Positions 6,863 through 15,313 of a stretch of 23,075 nt of DNA are shown piece after piece. Under the pieces are notes generated by a model that was not told the DNA's origin, made no database searches, and worked only from the letters and a program-made list of their open reading frames with translations. The DNA is from UBA7398 sp964567545 (lineage in GTDB: Bacteria > Actinomycetota > Actinomycetes > Nanopelagicales > Nanopelagicaceae), in assembly GCA_964567545.1 (NCBI GenBank), contig CAZMNB010000017.1, positions 1 through 23,075 of the forward strand, given 5' to 3'. Every line of letters starts with the position of its first letter. Position 1 is the first letter of the stretch. Both the position numbers and the translations under genes were made by a program.

Positions 6863-9574
6863 TTAACCAAGCGTTAGGCTTGCATTAGCGCCATCCGCCT
6901 GCACCACGGCCCTGCCACTTTCAAGTCGTGCAACCGGTACTCGATATGGTGAGCAAGAAACATAGTCAAGCCCGATCTTGTCGAAGAAATGAATACTTGA
7001 TGGATCACCACCGTGTTCACCGCATACACCAATTTTAAAATCTGCACGAAGCGAACGAGCTTGATCAGTCGCCGTCTTAACTAAAATTCCAACACCTGCT
7101 TGATCTAACGATTCAAATGGATTGAACGGTAGTAATTCCAAATCAAGATATCTTGGCAAGAATGATGACTCAACATCATCGCGACTAAATGCCCAAGTTA
7201 ATTGAGTTAAATCGTTGGTGCCAAAAGAGAAGAAATCAGCATAAACACCTAACCGTTCTGCAGTAATTGCCGCGCGAGGCGTTTCAATCATGGTTCCAAT
7301 TGGAATTGTTGCGCTTTGTCCAGTTCCTTTTAGAGTTTTACTGATCTCATCTTCCAATGATTCGCGTAAGTATAGAAGTTCGCGTTGTGTCGCAACTAGC
7401 GGGATCATCACCTCTGGTTTTGGATCATGTCCTAATTTACGAACTTCAATTAGTGCGTGAACAAGCGCTCTAACCTGCATTTTGTATAACTCTGGAATCA
7501 AAATACCGAGGCGCACCCCACGCAATCCCAACATTGGGTTTGATTCGTGCATTCGCTTAACGGCGGCGAAAACTGCGCTATCTCGCGCTGAAATCTCGCT
7601 ATTTAGCGCTTCAGCCCGAGACATATTTGCAGTTAATTCAGCGAGCGGTGGCAAGAACTCATGGAGCGGTGGATCAAGCAAACGAACCGTTACTGGTAAG
7701 CCAGACATTGCCATCATGATCCCGACAAAATCCGCTCGTTGTAGAATTTCCATCTCGCCGATTACGCCACGTTGCACATCTTCGTTTTCGGCTAGTACCA
7801 AACGTTCAACGTATGACCTTCTTGGCCCAAGAAACATATGTTCCGTTCGGCAAAGTCCCACACCTTCAGCGCCAAGAATTCGCGCTCTGATTGCATCTTC
7901 AGGGGTATCTGCATTTGCTCGAACTTCTAATCTCCGAATTTTATCTGCGTGGGTCAATATCCGATCTACGGCTTTAACAACTGGCGAAGCTTCATCGCTT
8001 GTTGAAGATAGCAAACCTTCTAAATATGAAGTTACTGGTGATGCCACAACCGGAAGTTCGCCAAGATAAACGGCACCGGTTGAACCATCAATTGAAATAA
8101 CTTCTCCTTCATAAACACTCTCACTACCTACGGTAAAGAATCCACCGCTTTCGTCAACGGTAATACTTTCAGTTCCACATACTGCAGTTTTTCCCATACC
8201 GCGTGCAACTACCGCGGCATGTGAGGTTTTCCCGCCGCGGCTAGTTAATATTCCTTGCGCGGCCACCATTCCTACTAAATCATCTGGACTTGTTTCGCGT
8301 CTAACTAAAATAATTTTCTTGCCATCTCGAGATGCATCTAGCGCGCGTTTTGAATCAAAAACTACTGCCCCGACCGCCGCGCCTGGTGAAGCCGGAATCC
8401 CTCGAGCTATTTCTTTAACTGATCCACGTAAATCAAATTGAGGAAACATTAATTGCGCCAGTTGTGCGCCACCAACTCTAGTTAACGCTTCATCGATTGA
8501 TATTTTTCCTTCATCTACTAACTGAACCGCTATCCTGAACGCTGCTTCAGCAGTCCGCTTTCCCACACGGGTCTGCAGAATCCAGAGCTTGCCCTTTTCA
8601 ACAGTAAATTCAATATCGCAAAGATCTCGATAATGTGTTTCCAAGTTTGACATTACCTTTTCAAGTTCTGCATGTACCTTTGGAAATTCTTTAGCCATAT
8701 CATCTAACGAGATAGTGTTTCGAATTCCTGCAACAACATCTTCACCTTGTGCTTTAACTAAGTAGTCGCCATAACTTCCAGTTTCACCTGATGCGGGATC
8801 TCTTGTAAATGCAACACCAGTCCCAGAATCTTCGCTGAGATTGCCAAAAATCATCGACTGTACATTTACCGCGGTACCGAGATCAGAGGGAATTCGCTCG
8901 CGCTGGCGATAAAGTTGGGCACGCTCTGAATTCCAGGAGTGAAAGACTGCTTGTACTGATCTGGTTAAATGTTCTCTGGGATCACTAGGGAAAGATTCTC
9001 CAGTTAGCGCTTCGGTCTCTTTAATATAGCCATCAGTTAGGGCCTGAAGTCCCTCGACATCTAAATCTGAGATTGCTGATACGCCAAACGCACCTAGTAC
9101 TCGTTGTTGAATTTTATAAAATTCACTCTGTGGAACTTCACAAACAATTCGGCCATACATATCAACAAACCTTCGATAACAATCCCAAGCAAATTTTGGA
9201 TTACCCGTCTGTTCTGCCAGCGCTTGCGCCACTTCTGGCGTCATGCCAACATTTAAAACAGTTTCCATCATGCCCGGCATTGAAAATTTAGCTCCTGAAC
9301 GAACTGAAACTAAAAGCGGATTCTTAGGATCACCGAACTTTTTACCTAACTCCTTCTCCAAGTTCGATAGCGCTGCTTCAAGTTCCTGCGGTAAAGAACT
9401 TGGAATCTCGCCAGTTAACAGGAATTCACGACAGGCCAGCGTCGTAATTGTGAAACCGGGTGGTACTGGTAATCCAATCCTCACCATCTCAGCAAGGTTC
9501 GCTCCTTTCCCACCTAATAAATCAGATTGGGAACGATCCCCAAACGAGAAGGGAAAGATATATTTCGAACTCAT
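6863..9574 (-). CDS. ppdK: pyruvate, phosphate dikinase
   Basis: A 903-residue, apparently complete PPDK, which interconverts pyruvate + ATP + Pi with PEP + AMP + PPi. The nucleotide-binding domain opens with GGKGANLAEM (21-30) and has VSVRSGAKFSMPGMMETVLN around 89-108. The swivelling phosphohistidine domain has TSRGGKTSHAAVVARGMGK with the catalytic His at 452. The PEP/pyruvate TIM barrel has GVGLCRTEHMF, GLRGVRLGI, and the C-terminal CGEHGGDP with catalytic Cys851. AAAGG upstream supports the ATG start, which overlaps the preceding small gene by four bases (ATGA). As last gene of the seven-gene catabolic operon, it probably turns pyruvate released by the pathway into PEP for gluconeogenesis. 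A few long frames on the opposite strand are not credible genes. Confidence 0.97.
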   Translation of the reverse strand: MSSKYIFPFSFGDRSQSDLLGGKGANLAEMVRIGLPVPPGFTITTLACREFLLTGEIPSSLPQELEAALSNLEKELGKKFGDPKNPLLVSVRSGAKFSMPGMMETVLNVGMTPEVAQALAEQTGNPKFAWDCYRRFVDMYGRIVCEVPQSEFYKIQQRVLGAFGVSAISDLDVEGLQALTDGYIKETEALTGESFPSDPREHLTRSVQAVFHSWNSERAQLYRQRERIPSDLGTAVNVQSMIFGNLSEDSGTGVAFTRDPASGETGSYGDYLVKAQGEDVVAGIRNTISLDDMAKEFPKVHAELEKVMSNLETHYRDLCDIEFTVEKGKLWILQTRVGKRTAEAAFRIAVQLVDEGKISIDEALTRVGGAQLAQLMFPQFDLRGSVKEIARGIPASPGAAVGAVVFDSKRALDASRDGKKIILVRRETSPDDLVGMVAAQGILTSRGGKTSHAAVVARGMGKTAVCGTESITVDESGGFFTVGSESVYEGEVISIDGSTGAVYLGELPVVASPVTSYLEGLLSSTSDEASPVVKAVDRILTHADKIRRLEVRANADTPEDAIRARILGAEGVGLCRTEHMFLGPRRSYVERLVLAENEDVQRGVIGEMEILQRADFVGIMMAMSGLPVTVRLLDPPLHEFLPPLAELTANMSRAEALNSEISARDSAVFAAVKRMHESNPMLGLRGVRLGILIPELYKMQVRALVHALIEVRKLGHDPKPEVMIPLVATQRELLYLRESLEDEISKTLKGTGQSATIPIGTMIETPRAAITAERLGVYADFFSFGTNDLTQLTWAFSRDDVESSFLPRYLDLELLPFNPFESLDQAGVGILVKTATDQARSLRADFKIGVCGEHGGDPSSIHFFDKIGLDYVSCSPYRVPVARLESGRAVVQADGANASLTLG

Positions 9575-9891
9575 ATTTGACCTTTTTCTGATTTTGGATG
9601 CGGAACTAACGGAACGCCTCGAAAGATTTGTGAAGGTTCACGAAGTAATAATCTTGCCTTTGTGCCAAACGTTGCGATGTAATCAGTTTTGGTGTGTTTT
9701 TCAAATTCACCTCGATTTTCATAGAGTTCATATAAGTAGAAAACTGATGGATCAACTTCATCAACATAAATTACAAATTTTATCGAACCAGTTTCGGTCC
9801 ATGTATTCTCGCTGTGCCAAATAAGCGCCTCGCTAAATTCGGCAATCTTATCTTCCAGAACTTTGAAAACAACCATGACTGCAAATTTCAT
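9571..9891 (-). CDS. small antibiotic-biosynthesis-monooxygenase (ABM) fold protein
   Basis: A 106-residue protein with the pattern of the ABM/YgiN ferredoxin-like fold: an N-terminal strand MKFAVMVVFKV, a helix with basic and acidic residues, then GSIKFVIYVDEVDPSVFYLYELYENRGEFEKHTKTDY, where this family usually has the strand pair, the bulky-residue helix and the conserved His. Members act as cofactor-less quinol or enol oxygenases, isomerases (LsrG) or simply small-ligand binders; function cannot be fixed. I choose ATG 9891 over GTG 9900 because it overlaps the upstream dehydrogenase stop as ATGA, with GTGGG four bases before it. Wedged between a dehydrogenase and PPDK in a coupled operon, it probably acts on a pathway intermediate or side product. 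Confidence 0.72.
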   Translation of the reverse strand: MKFAVMVVFKVLEDKIAEFSEALIWHSENTWTETGSIKFVIYVDEVDPSVFYLYELYENRGEFEKHTKTDYIATFGTKARLLLREPSQIFRGVPLVPHPKSEKGQI

Positions 9892-10811
9892 TTTTCCCAC
9901 TCAATCTGATTAATCATAGGTTTATTCTGAGAAATTCGTAATAATTGTTCAGAAACCAACTTTCTCGCTCGAGGTTCAAAAGATGCTGAATCACCGCCAA
10001 CATGCGGGACTATTAATATATTTTTTTCTTTCCATAGCGGGTGATTACTTGGAAGCGGTTCTGGGTCAGTCACATCAACGGCGGCTGAAATATTTCCACT
10101 TTGCAAAGCAATCAAAAGATCGTCGGTATTTATTACTGCGCCACGAGCTACATTGACAATAAGGGAACCTTTTTTCATAAGATCGAATCGTTCTTTATTA
10201 AATAAATTTTTCGTGGTTTCAGTCAACGGGACTATCAACACCACTACATCTATCTCTGGCAAATATTTGTTAATCTCTGAAATCGCAAAAACGTTATTTC
10301 GAGCCGTTTGAGCAAACCTAATTATATTAATTGGGAAATTTTGAATTAGACTTTCAAAAGTTTTACCGATTGATCCGTAACCGACAATTGCAACTGTCTT
10401 GTCCGCCACTGAGCCGGTTGTTTTATGCTCCCAAATCCCCATTTTTTGATTTGCACTAAATTCGGGAATTAATCTTAGTTTTGCAAGCATTAGGGATAAG
10501 GCAAGTTCCGCTGTTGAATAATCGTGAACACCTTTAGCGTTACATAACGCTAAACCAGGGCGAAGATATGAGATCACGTCGTCGTACCCAGCATTGAGAT
10601 ATTGCACTACTTCAAGGTTCGGGAATTTTGGAATCCAAGCCAGTGCTGAGGTTCCAGCCATATATTTTGGAACATAATATGTAATCTCTGATAACTCAGC
10701 ATCGGTCATTTCCGCAATTGGTTTTGCAGTTAATCTAAATCCAATAGGAACTTCTAAGTTATCCCATTGGCACCAAACGTTTTGGAGAGTATTAAACAAT
10801 TTTCTCACCAC
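9888..10811 (-). CDS. D-2-hydroxyacid dehydrogenase (NAD-dependent)
   Basis: About 307 residues with the two-domain D-isomer-specific dehydrogenase pattern. Counting from GTG 10811, the Rossmann glycine motif GYGSIG is near 144-149, and the catalytic triad is Arg223 (VARGAVI), Glu251 (DPEPLPSNHPLW) and His270 (IVPHVGG). The DPEPLP segment resembles the glyoxylate/hydroxypyruvate reductase and phosphoglycerate-dehydrogenase-like branch. The start is uncertain: GTG 10811 has AAAGG six bases upstream, while TTG 10799 has GGTGAG four bases upstream; both overlap the end of the upstream ThDP enzyme gene. It likely interconverts a 2-oxo acid and a D-2-hydroxy acid, such as glycolate, glycerate or lactate, from the pathway. 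It is distinct from the second dehydrogenase of this class at 15314. Confidence 0.88.
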   Translation of the reverse strand: MVRKLFNTLQNVWCQWDNLEVPIGFRLTAKPIAEMTDAELSEITYYVPKYMAGTSALAWIPKFPNLEVVQYLNAGYDDVISYLRPGLALCNAKGVHDYSTAELALSLMLAKLRLIPEFSANQKMGIWEHKTTGSVADKTVAIVGYGSIGKTFESLIQNFPINIIRFAQTARNNVFAISEINKYLPEIDVVVLIVPLTETTKNLFNKERFDLMKKGSLIVNVARGAVINTDDLLIALQSGNISAAVDVTDPEPLPSNHPLWKEKNILIVPHVGGDSASFEPRARKLVSEQLLRISQNKPMINQIEWEK

Positions 10812-13173
10812 TTTTTGCCTTTTCTTTCTTTGCAATTGCAAAAGTTGCGGCTCTTACTATCGAATCTGAATCGAGATTGTTTATTTTATAGAGATCGGGA
10901 ATCGTCCCGGATTGTCCGAAAACATCTACGCCTAATGATATTTGAGGAACCCCAAGTGCTGATCCAATCCAAGACATTGCATGAGATGAAGCGTCGTGAA
11001 TTGACACAACGGGATTGTTATTTGAAATTAGCGTTTCTAAGAAATTAACACTCTGCAACTGATTAATATCGTCAATTGCGCGCTTAGCTGAGTCTTGCCA
11101 GTCTTGAAAAATTCGACTGGGGCTAACCACATCAATCACGTTTGCAATAATTCCCTTTTCCGCTAGCTGGTTAGCTGCTACCAGCACTTCGGGAATAACC
11201 ACGCCAGTTGAAACCAATGTAACTTCTGGGGCAAACTCAGTTTCGATCCCTAATTCCGTTAGGGCAGCTCTACCATCAATCAGTTGATAAGCTCCGTTTA
11301 ATACATGATTTCGTAAGTTATCTTCACCAATTCGAGCTCTAACTTTTTCGAATGGTTCTTGTGACACAGCCCTAGTTGAGAGCCGGAAGTAATAAACCAG
11401 TTCTCTCATATTCTTTGAAGTTGCTCCAGCGACGCTAGAAATCGCATCACATAACAGCCAATCTAGCGCAGCCGAGTACGCCGGTTCAATCAACACCATG
11501 CCCGGTAGCTCTATTCCAATTGATGCTGTGATTGAAGATTGATGTGCGCCGCCTTCAGGAGCGAGCGTTGCGCCGGAAGGTGTGCCAGCTACTATAAATC
11601 TAGATTCTGAGTAAACGCTATGCACAAGTGAATCGAGTCCTCGAAGTACAAATGGATCATAGACAGTACCAATCGGGATTAATTTTTGACCCGAATGAAC
11701 ATCTGCCAAACCAAGGGCCCCCAAGAGCATAAACAAATTCATCTCACTTATTCCAAGTTCGATGTGCTGACCAGTTGGACCTTCAGCCCATTTTAATACC
11801 GGATCAACATTCCAGGCTCGCCTCTCGGTTGGTGAATAAACCCCAACGCGATTTATAAAACCGCCGAGGTTTGTTGAAGTAGCTACATCAGGGGCGGTTG
11901 TAACAATGTATTTTGCCAGTTCAGGGTCTCGTGAAAGTGTGGTCAAAATTCGACCAAATGCTTCTTGCGTTGAGTTGCTCGCTTTAAATTGTAATTCTGA
12001 ACTTTGTGGAATATTAGATTTAATATTAACTTTTGGGCTCGTTTGCCGTAGCGCAATTCTCCGATTTTCACATATTTTGCCAAGTTCAGAATCTGGGTCA
12101 AACCGATTCCACTCGGTTTCCAGATCTAATCCTAATTCATTTCTAAATTCAGTGATCTGTGTGGAACTGAGTGAGGCGCTATGGTTTCTCGGATTGCCAG
12201 CAAGTGGCAAACCCCACCCTTTAACTGTGTAGGCAAAAATTACACTCGGTCTATCTGTGACCTTTTCGCAATTTGCTAATTCTTCAAGCAATGCAGTGAA
12301 ATCATGACCGCCAAGATCTGTCACAATTTCAAGTACTTCAACATCACTCTTGCTTGCAAAAAAATCAGAAACAGTTTTAGGTGCGCCTTCCAGAAAACGA
12401 GTTCTGGCAGCTTCAGGATCTAGCCCAAAAATCGATTGATATTGCTCATTTGGGATTTGATCAAGCCAATCTTGGAATGGCGCGCTATTTGGTTGAGTAA
12501 AAATGCTCTTTAATTTTTGACCGTATTTAACTTCTGCGACATTCCACCCAGCAGCTTCAAATTGTTGCCGCCATTGATGAATTCGCACACCAGGTATTAC
12601 GCGATCTAAAGATTGTCGATTAAAATCAACTATCCAAAGTACATTTCCAAGATTTGTTGTAGCGGGGTCAGATACCGCTTCCCAAATATTTCCTTCATCT
12701 AATTCCGCATCGCCAATTAACGCGATGAATTTAGAAGTTGGGCGTGCGCCAAAATGTGAATCTACATAACGTCGAGTTACGCCACTAAAAAGTGGCGCTG
12801 CTGCACCAAGTCCTACTGAGCCGGTTGAAAAATCTATCCGGTCCGGATCCTTAGTTCGTGATGGATACGATTGCAAGCCGCCAAAAGCTCTAAGTTTTGT
12901 TAAGTAGCTTCGATCTAAGTCGCCAAGCAAATAATTAATTGCATGCAATATCGGCGAAGCATGTGGTTTAACACTTACTTGATCATCGGCTTTTAAGTAT
13001 TTGAACCAGAGCGCAGTCATCACCGTAACAAGCGAAGCGCTAGAGGCTTGATGCCCGCCAACTTTTAAACCATCAACATTAATTCGATCATTATTTGCAT
13101 GATCAATCATTCGTGTGGCTAGCCAGAGAATTCTTCGCTGTATTTTTTCGAGTTCAGCGTTACTAATCGCCAC
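10792..13173 (-). CDS. AceE/transketolase-like thiamine-diphosphate enzyme
   Basis: A 793-residue ThDP enzyme resembling the homodimeric pyruvate dehydrogenase E1 (AceE) but about 100 residues shorter. Landmarks: GGHQAS (39-44) matching AceE GGHMAS; the ThDP motif GDAELDE (154-160) with Asn185 thirty residues on; KGWGLP near the end of the first domain; GISEMN, equivalent to AceE GINELG with the catalytic Glu; TPSGATLAPEGGAHQ, equivalent to AceE TSGRTTLNGEGLQH; and a transketolase C-terminal domain. It may oxidatively decarboxylate an unusual 2-oxo acid or act as a transketolase-type C-C lyase. The start GTG 13173 is the only nearby in-frame start, but its AAAGG abuts the codon, so translation is probably coupled to the aldolase gene (5-base gap). 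Position 2 of GDxE is Ala rather than Gly. Confidence 0.82.
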   Translation of the reverse strand: MAISNAELEKIQRRILWLATRMIDHANNDRINVDGLKVGGHQASSASLVTVMTALWFKYLKADDQVSVKPHASPILHAINYLLGDLDRSYLTKLRAFGGLQSYPSRTKDPDRIDFSTGSVGLGAAAPLFSGVTRRYVDSHFGARPTSKFIALIGDAELDEGNIWEAVSDPATTNLGNVLWIVDFNRQSLDRVIPGVRIHQWRQQFEAAGWNVAEVKYGQKLKSIFTQPNSAPFQDWLDQIPNEQYQSIFGLDPEAARTRFLEGAPKTVSDFFASKSDVEVLEIVTDLGGHDFTALLEELANCEKVTDRPSVIFAYTVKGWGLPLAGNPRNHSASLSSTQITEFRNELGLDLETEWNRFDPDSELGKICENRRIALRQTSPKVNIKSNIPQSSELQFKASNSTQEAFGRILTTLSRDPELAKYIVTTAPDVATSTNLGGFINRVGVYSPTERRAWNVDPVLKWAEGPTGQHIELGISEMNLFMLLGALGLADVHSGQKLIPIGTVYDPFVLRGLDSLVHSVYSESRFIVAGTPSGATLAPEGGAHQSSITASIGIELPGMVLIEPAYSAALDWLLCDAISSVAGATSKNMRELVYYFRLSTRAVSQEPFEKVRARIGEDNLRNHVLNGAYQLIDGRAALTELGIETEFAPEVTLVSTGVVIPEVLVAANQLAEKGIIANVIDVVSPSRIFQDWQDSAKRAIDDINQLQSVNFLETLISNNNPVVSIHDASSHAMSWIGSALGVPQISLGVDVFGQSGTIPDLYKINNLDSDSIVRAATFAIAKKEKAKSGEKIV

Positions 13174-13178
13174 CTTTG

Positions 13179-13787
13179 TTACATCCGTAAAAGTGCTTGT
13201 GCTGCATATTCATATGCGGCTGAAATGCTTCCGGTAGAAACAATCTCTTGCTTCCACAAGGCACCGCCTAAACAGACTCCTTTTACGCCTAATTTTAAAT
13301 ATTCTTTTACTTCTTCAGGAGTCGCACCGCCTGAAACCACAATTGGTAAATCTGGAAGTGGCTCTAAAACACTTCGCACATACTCCAACCCGCCAACCGC
13401 CCAAATTGGAAAAATCTTGACTGCAGTAGCTCCCCATTTCATTGCTTGCACCATTTCAGTTGGGGTTACTGCGCCGGGCGTTACTTTTAATCCACACTTA
13501 ACAGCAGCTTCAATAACTTCGCGATCAGAATGTGGTGAAACTACAAATTCGCCACCTACGCTTGCAACTTCTTTTACTTGAGCAATAGTTCTTACAGTTC
13601 CAGCACCAACTCTTGCAACACCTTCTCTTACTAGCGTCTTAATCACTTCAATGGCATTAGGAACAGTAAGAGTCACTTCAATTGAATCTACAACTGTGTC
13701 ATTTAACGCGCGCGCAATTAAGAGCGCATCATCAGGATTATCAGTTCTTATTACTGCGATTACACCAGAGTTGAAAGTTCTGGTCAT
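13179..13787 (-). CDS. eda: KDPG/KHG-type aldolase (2-keto-3-deoxy acid aldolase)
   Basis: A 202-residue class I aldolase of the Eda family, which cleaves 2-keto-3-deoxy-6-phosphogluconate, 4-hydroxy-2-oxoglutarate or related acids into pyruvate and an aldehyde. Key residues fit: Arg14 in AVIRT, Glu37 in EVTLTVP (general base, like E. coli Glu45), VGAGTV (60-65), TPGAVTPTE, and Schiff-base Lys124 in VKIFPI (like Lys133), then SGGATPEE. The exact substrate is uncertain because nothing in the window makes 6-phosphogluconate and no edd-type dehydratase is present; a non-phosphorylated keto-deoxy acid from the local enolase-superfamily dehydratase is a reasonable guess. It starts within the stop of the upstream SDR gene (ATGA). 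Confidence 0.9.
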   Translation of the reverse strand: MTRTFNSGVIAVIRTDNPDDALLIARALNDTVVDSIEVTLTVPNAIEVIKTLVREGVARVGAGTVRTIAQVKEVASVGGEFVVSPHSDREVIEAAVKCGLKVTPGAVTPTEMVQAMKWGATAVKIFPIWAVGGLEYVRSVLEPLPDLPIVVSGGATPEEVKEYLKLGVKGVCLGGALWKQEIVSTGSISAAYEYAAQALLRM

Positions 13788-14551
13788 ACTGCAGTTAGCC
13801 CAGCATCCATAGAGAAAACTGAACCATTTACGAATCTTGCTTCTGGACTCAATAAGAATGCGATGCCGTGTGCAACTTCTTCTGGAGTTCCCATCCGGCC
13901 ATCAAGTTGGCGAGCTTCCATCAATTTTCTAGTTGCAACTGGATCAGGTGCGTCAGAAAGAATTCGGCCAATCCAAGTTGAGTCCACTGTTCCTGGAGCA
14001 ATGGCATTCACTCGAATTCCATCAAGAGCGTGATCGGCGGCGATACATCTAGTTAACCCAACTACAGCTGACTTAGATGCGCAGTACGCAACCCGGTTTT
14101 TTAGCCCAACCAGAGCACCAGCGGATGCGACGTTGACTATTACGCCACCGCCTCTTTTAACCATTTGCGGCACAATTACTTTGCACATTATGAAGGTGGC
14201 TTTAATATTTACATCGAAAGTTAAATCCCATTCATCAAGCGTGGTCTGTTCAACGGTTCTTGCAAAACCTATCCCCGCGTTGTTTACCAACGCATCTACT
14301 TCGAATTCGGTGGTTTTTTTACTCAATACCGCTAATACATTTGTGCCGTCAGAGAGATCTAGATTCATTACTTCAACCGTGGTGCTATGTTTCGATAAAC
14401 TACTTTTCGCAACTTCTAAGTTTGCTAAATCCTTATCAATTAAGAAAAGATCATACCCTTTCTGTGCCAAATTATCCGCGGTCGCTAATCCAATTCCATT
14501 AGCGCCACCAGTAATTAAGGCGAGCTTTCGATTTGAACCTTTGTAGCTCAT
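13784..14551 (-). CDS. short-chain dehydrogenase/reductase (sugar-acid type)
   Basis: A 255-residue classical SDR. It has the cofactor motif TGGANGIG (14-21), Asp39 at the end of strand 2 (favouring NAD over NADP), NNAG (90-93), active-site Ser143, and Tyr156/Lys160 in YCASK. The C-terminal FVNGSVFSMDAG is standard. SDRs of this size paired with a FAH-family hydrolase are known from the L-rhamnose, L-fucose and pentose diketo pathways, where the SDR oxidises C4 of a 2-keto-3-deoxy sugar acid. That role is inferred from gene order, not from specific residues. The ATG overlaps the upstream stop as TAATG, and the gene overlaps the aldolase by ATGA, so the three are translated as a coupled set. 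Confidence 0.9.
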   Translation of the reverse strand: MSYKGSNRKLALITGGANGIGLATADNLAQKGYDLFLIDKDLANLEVAKSSLSKHSTTVEVMNLDLSDGTNVLAVLSKKTTEFEVDALVNNAGIGFARTVEQTTLDEWDLTFDVNIKATFIMCKVIVPQMVKRGGGVIVNVASAGALVGLKNRVAYCASKSAVVGLTRCIAADHALDGIRVNAIAPGTVDSTWIGRILSDAPDPVATRKLMEARQLDGRMGTPEEVAHGIAFLLSPEARFVNGSVFSMDAGLTAV

Positions 14552-15207
14552 TACTTCTCAGCCACCACTTGGTTCTTCAAAATTCCGATTTTTTCAATCT
14601 CGATTTCAATTACATCGCCATCTTGCATGAAGATAGGTGGCTTATAGAAAGTTCCAACTCCATGCGGTGTACCTGTCGTGATTACATCGCCGGCTTCTAA
14701 AGTCACCCGTTGGCTGATATAAGAAATCAGATAAGGCACGTTAAAGATTAAGTTGCTGGTATTGCTAGTTTGCATAGTCTTGCCATTTAACCGTGCTTCA
14801 ATTTTGAGATTATGTGGATCTGGAATCTGACTCGCTGGCACGATCACGGGCCCAATTGGACCGTAGGTGTCGTATGACTTGCTGCGTACCCATTGACCAT
14901 CTTTACTTTGAGCTTCGCGATCAGTCACATCGTTCATACAGGTATAGCCAGATACATAACTAAGTGCATCGCTCTCTGAAACATGAGAAGCCCGTTTGCC
15001 GATTACAACTGCAAATTCAGCTTCCCAATCGAGTTGAGTTACACCTTTATGTAAAGTGATATTTGCGCCGTTAGGAATAAGGGAGGTAGTCCACTTTGTA
15101 AATAGGACTGGTGCTAGCGGAAGCGGCACTCCGGCTTCTTTTGCGTGATCCTTGTAATTCAAACCAACCGCAATGACTTTTCCGGGCATAGGAAGTGGCA
15201 AATTCAT
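14551..15207 (-). CDS. FAH-family hydrolase (2,4-diketo-3-deoxy acid / acylpyruvate hydrolase type)
   Basis: A 218-residue fumarylacetoacetate hydrolase C-terminal-like enzyme, the size of FAHD1/YcgM. It has AVGLNYKDHAKE (13-24), LDWEAEFAVVIG with metal ligands Glu62 and Glu64, NDVTDRE with Asp93, SKSYDTYGPIGP, and the closing TGTPHGVG loop. Such enzymes cleave the C-C bond of 2,4-diketo acids to give pyruvate plus an acid. I start at ATG 15207 because GAGGG precedes it at good distance; the open frame continues to 15588 but only as antisense of the divergent dehydrogenase. It is the first gene of the seven-gene minus-strand operon and faces the operator region at 15208-15313. Confidence 0.9.
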   Translation of the reverse strand: MNLPLPMPGKVIAVGLNYKDHAKEAGVPLPLAPVLFTKWTTSLIPNGANITLHKGVTQLDWEAEFAVVIGKRASHVSESDALSYVSGYTCMNDVTDREAQSKDGQWVRSKSYDTYGPIGPVIVPASQIPDPHNLKIEARLNGKTMQTSNTSNLIFNVPYLISYISQRVTLEAGDVITTGTPHGVGTFYKPPIFMQDGDVIEIEIEKIGILKNQVVAEK

Positions 15208-15313
15208 GGCTTTCCCTCTCTTTTGAGCATGGCAAGATTGATAGGTCGAAAGACTACCCCTCAGATGGCAAATTGTATACAGTAAACCCCTGAGCCTATC
15301 CGAGGGGAAATAG
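15208..15313. promoter_or_regulatory. divergent promoter/operator region between the two catabolic arms
   Basis: This 106-base gap separates the heads of the minus-strand FAH operon and the plus-strand dehydrogenase/E1 operon. It contains a perfect 8-bp palindrome TGTATACA at 15274-15281, within TTGTATACAG (15273-15282), matching the TTGTWWACRR form seen near the GntR gene. CTCAG (15260-15264) and CTGAG (15290-15294) flank it as an inverted pair centred almost on the same point, and GATAGG/CCTATC lie further out (15240-15245, 15295-15300). GAGGGG at 15302-15307 is the ribosome binding site of the plus-strand gene. I could not assign confident -35 and -10 boxes. Confidence 0.6.

Noticed and set aside
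6868..6882. Possible bidirectional terminator CAAGC-GTTAG-GCTTG at the end of PPDK
   Set aside because: The stem is only five pairs, lies inside the PPDK coding sequence, and lacks a T run on either side.
7482..8069. Open frame of about 195 codons on the plus strand within PPDK
   Set aside because: It lies fully opposite a strongly conserved PPDK region, is rich in Ser, Arg and Thr, and has no recognisable domain; a shadow of the real gene.
9243..9824. Open frame of about 193 codons on the plus strand across the PPDK start and ABM gene
   Set aside because: It is antisense to two coupled genes with clear family motifs and has no domain pattern of its own.
13179..13787. Classical Entner-Doudoroff pathway marker
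   Set aside because: An Eda-type aldolase is present, but no 6-phosphogluconate dehydratase or glucose-6-phosphate dehydrogenase is nearby, so a classical pathway cannot be claimed.
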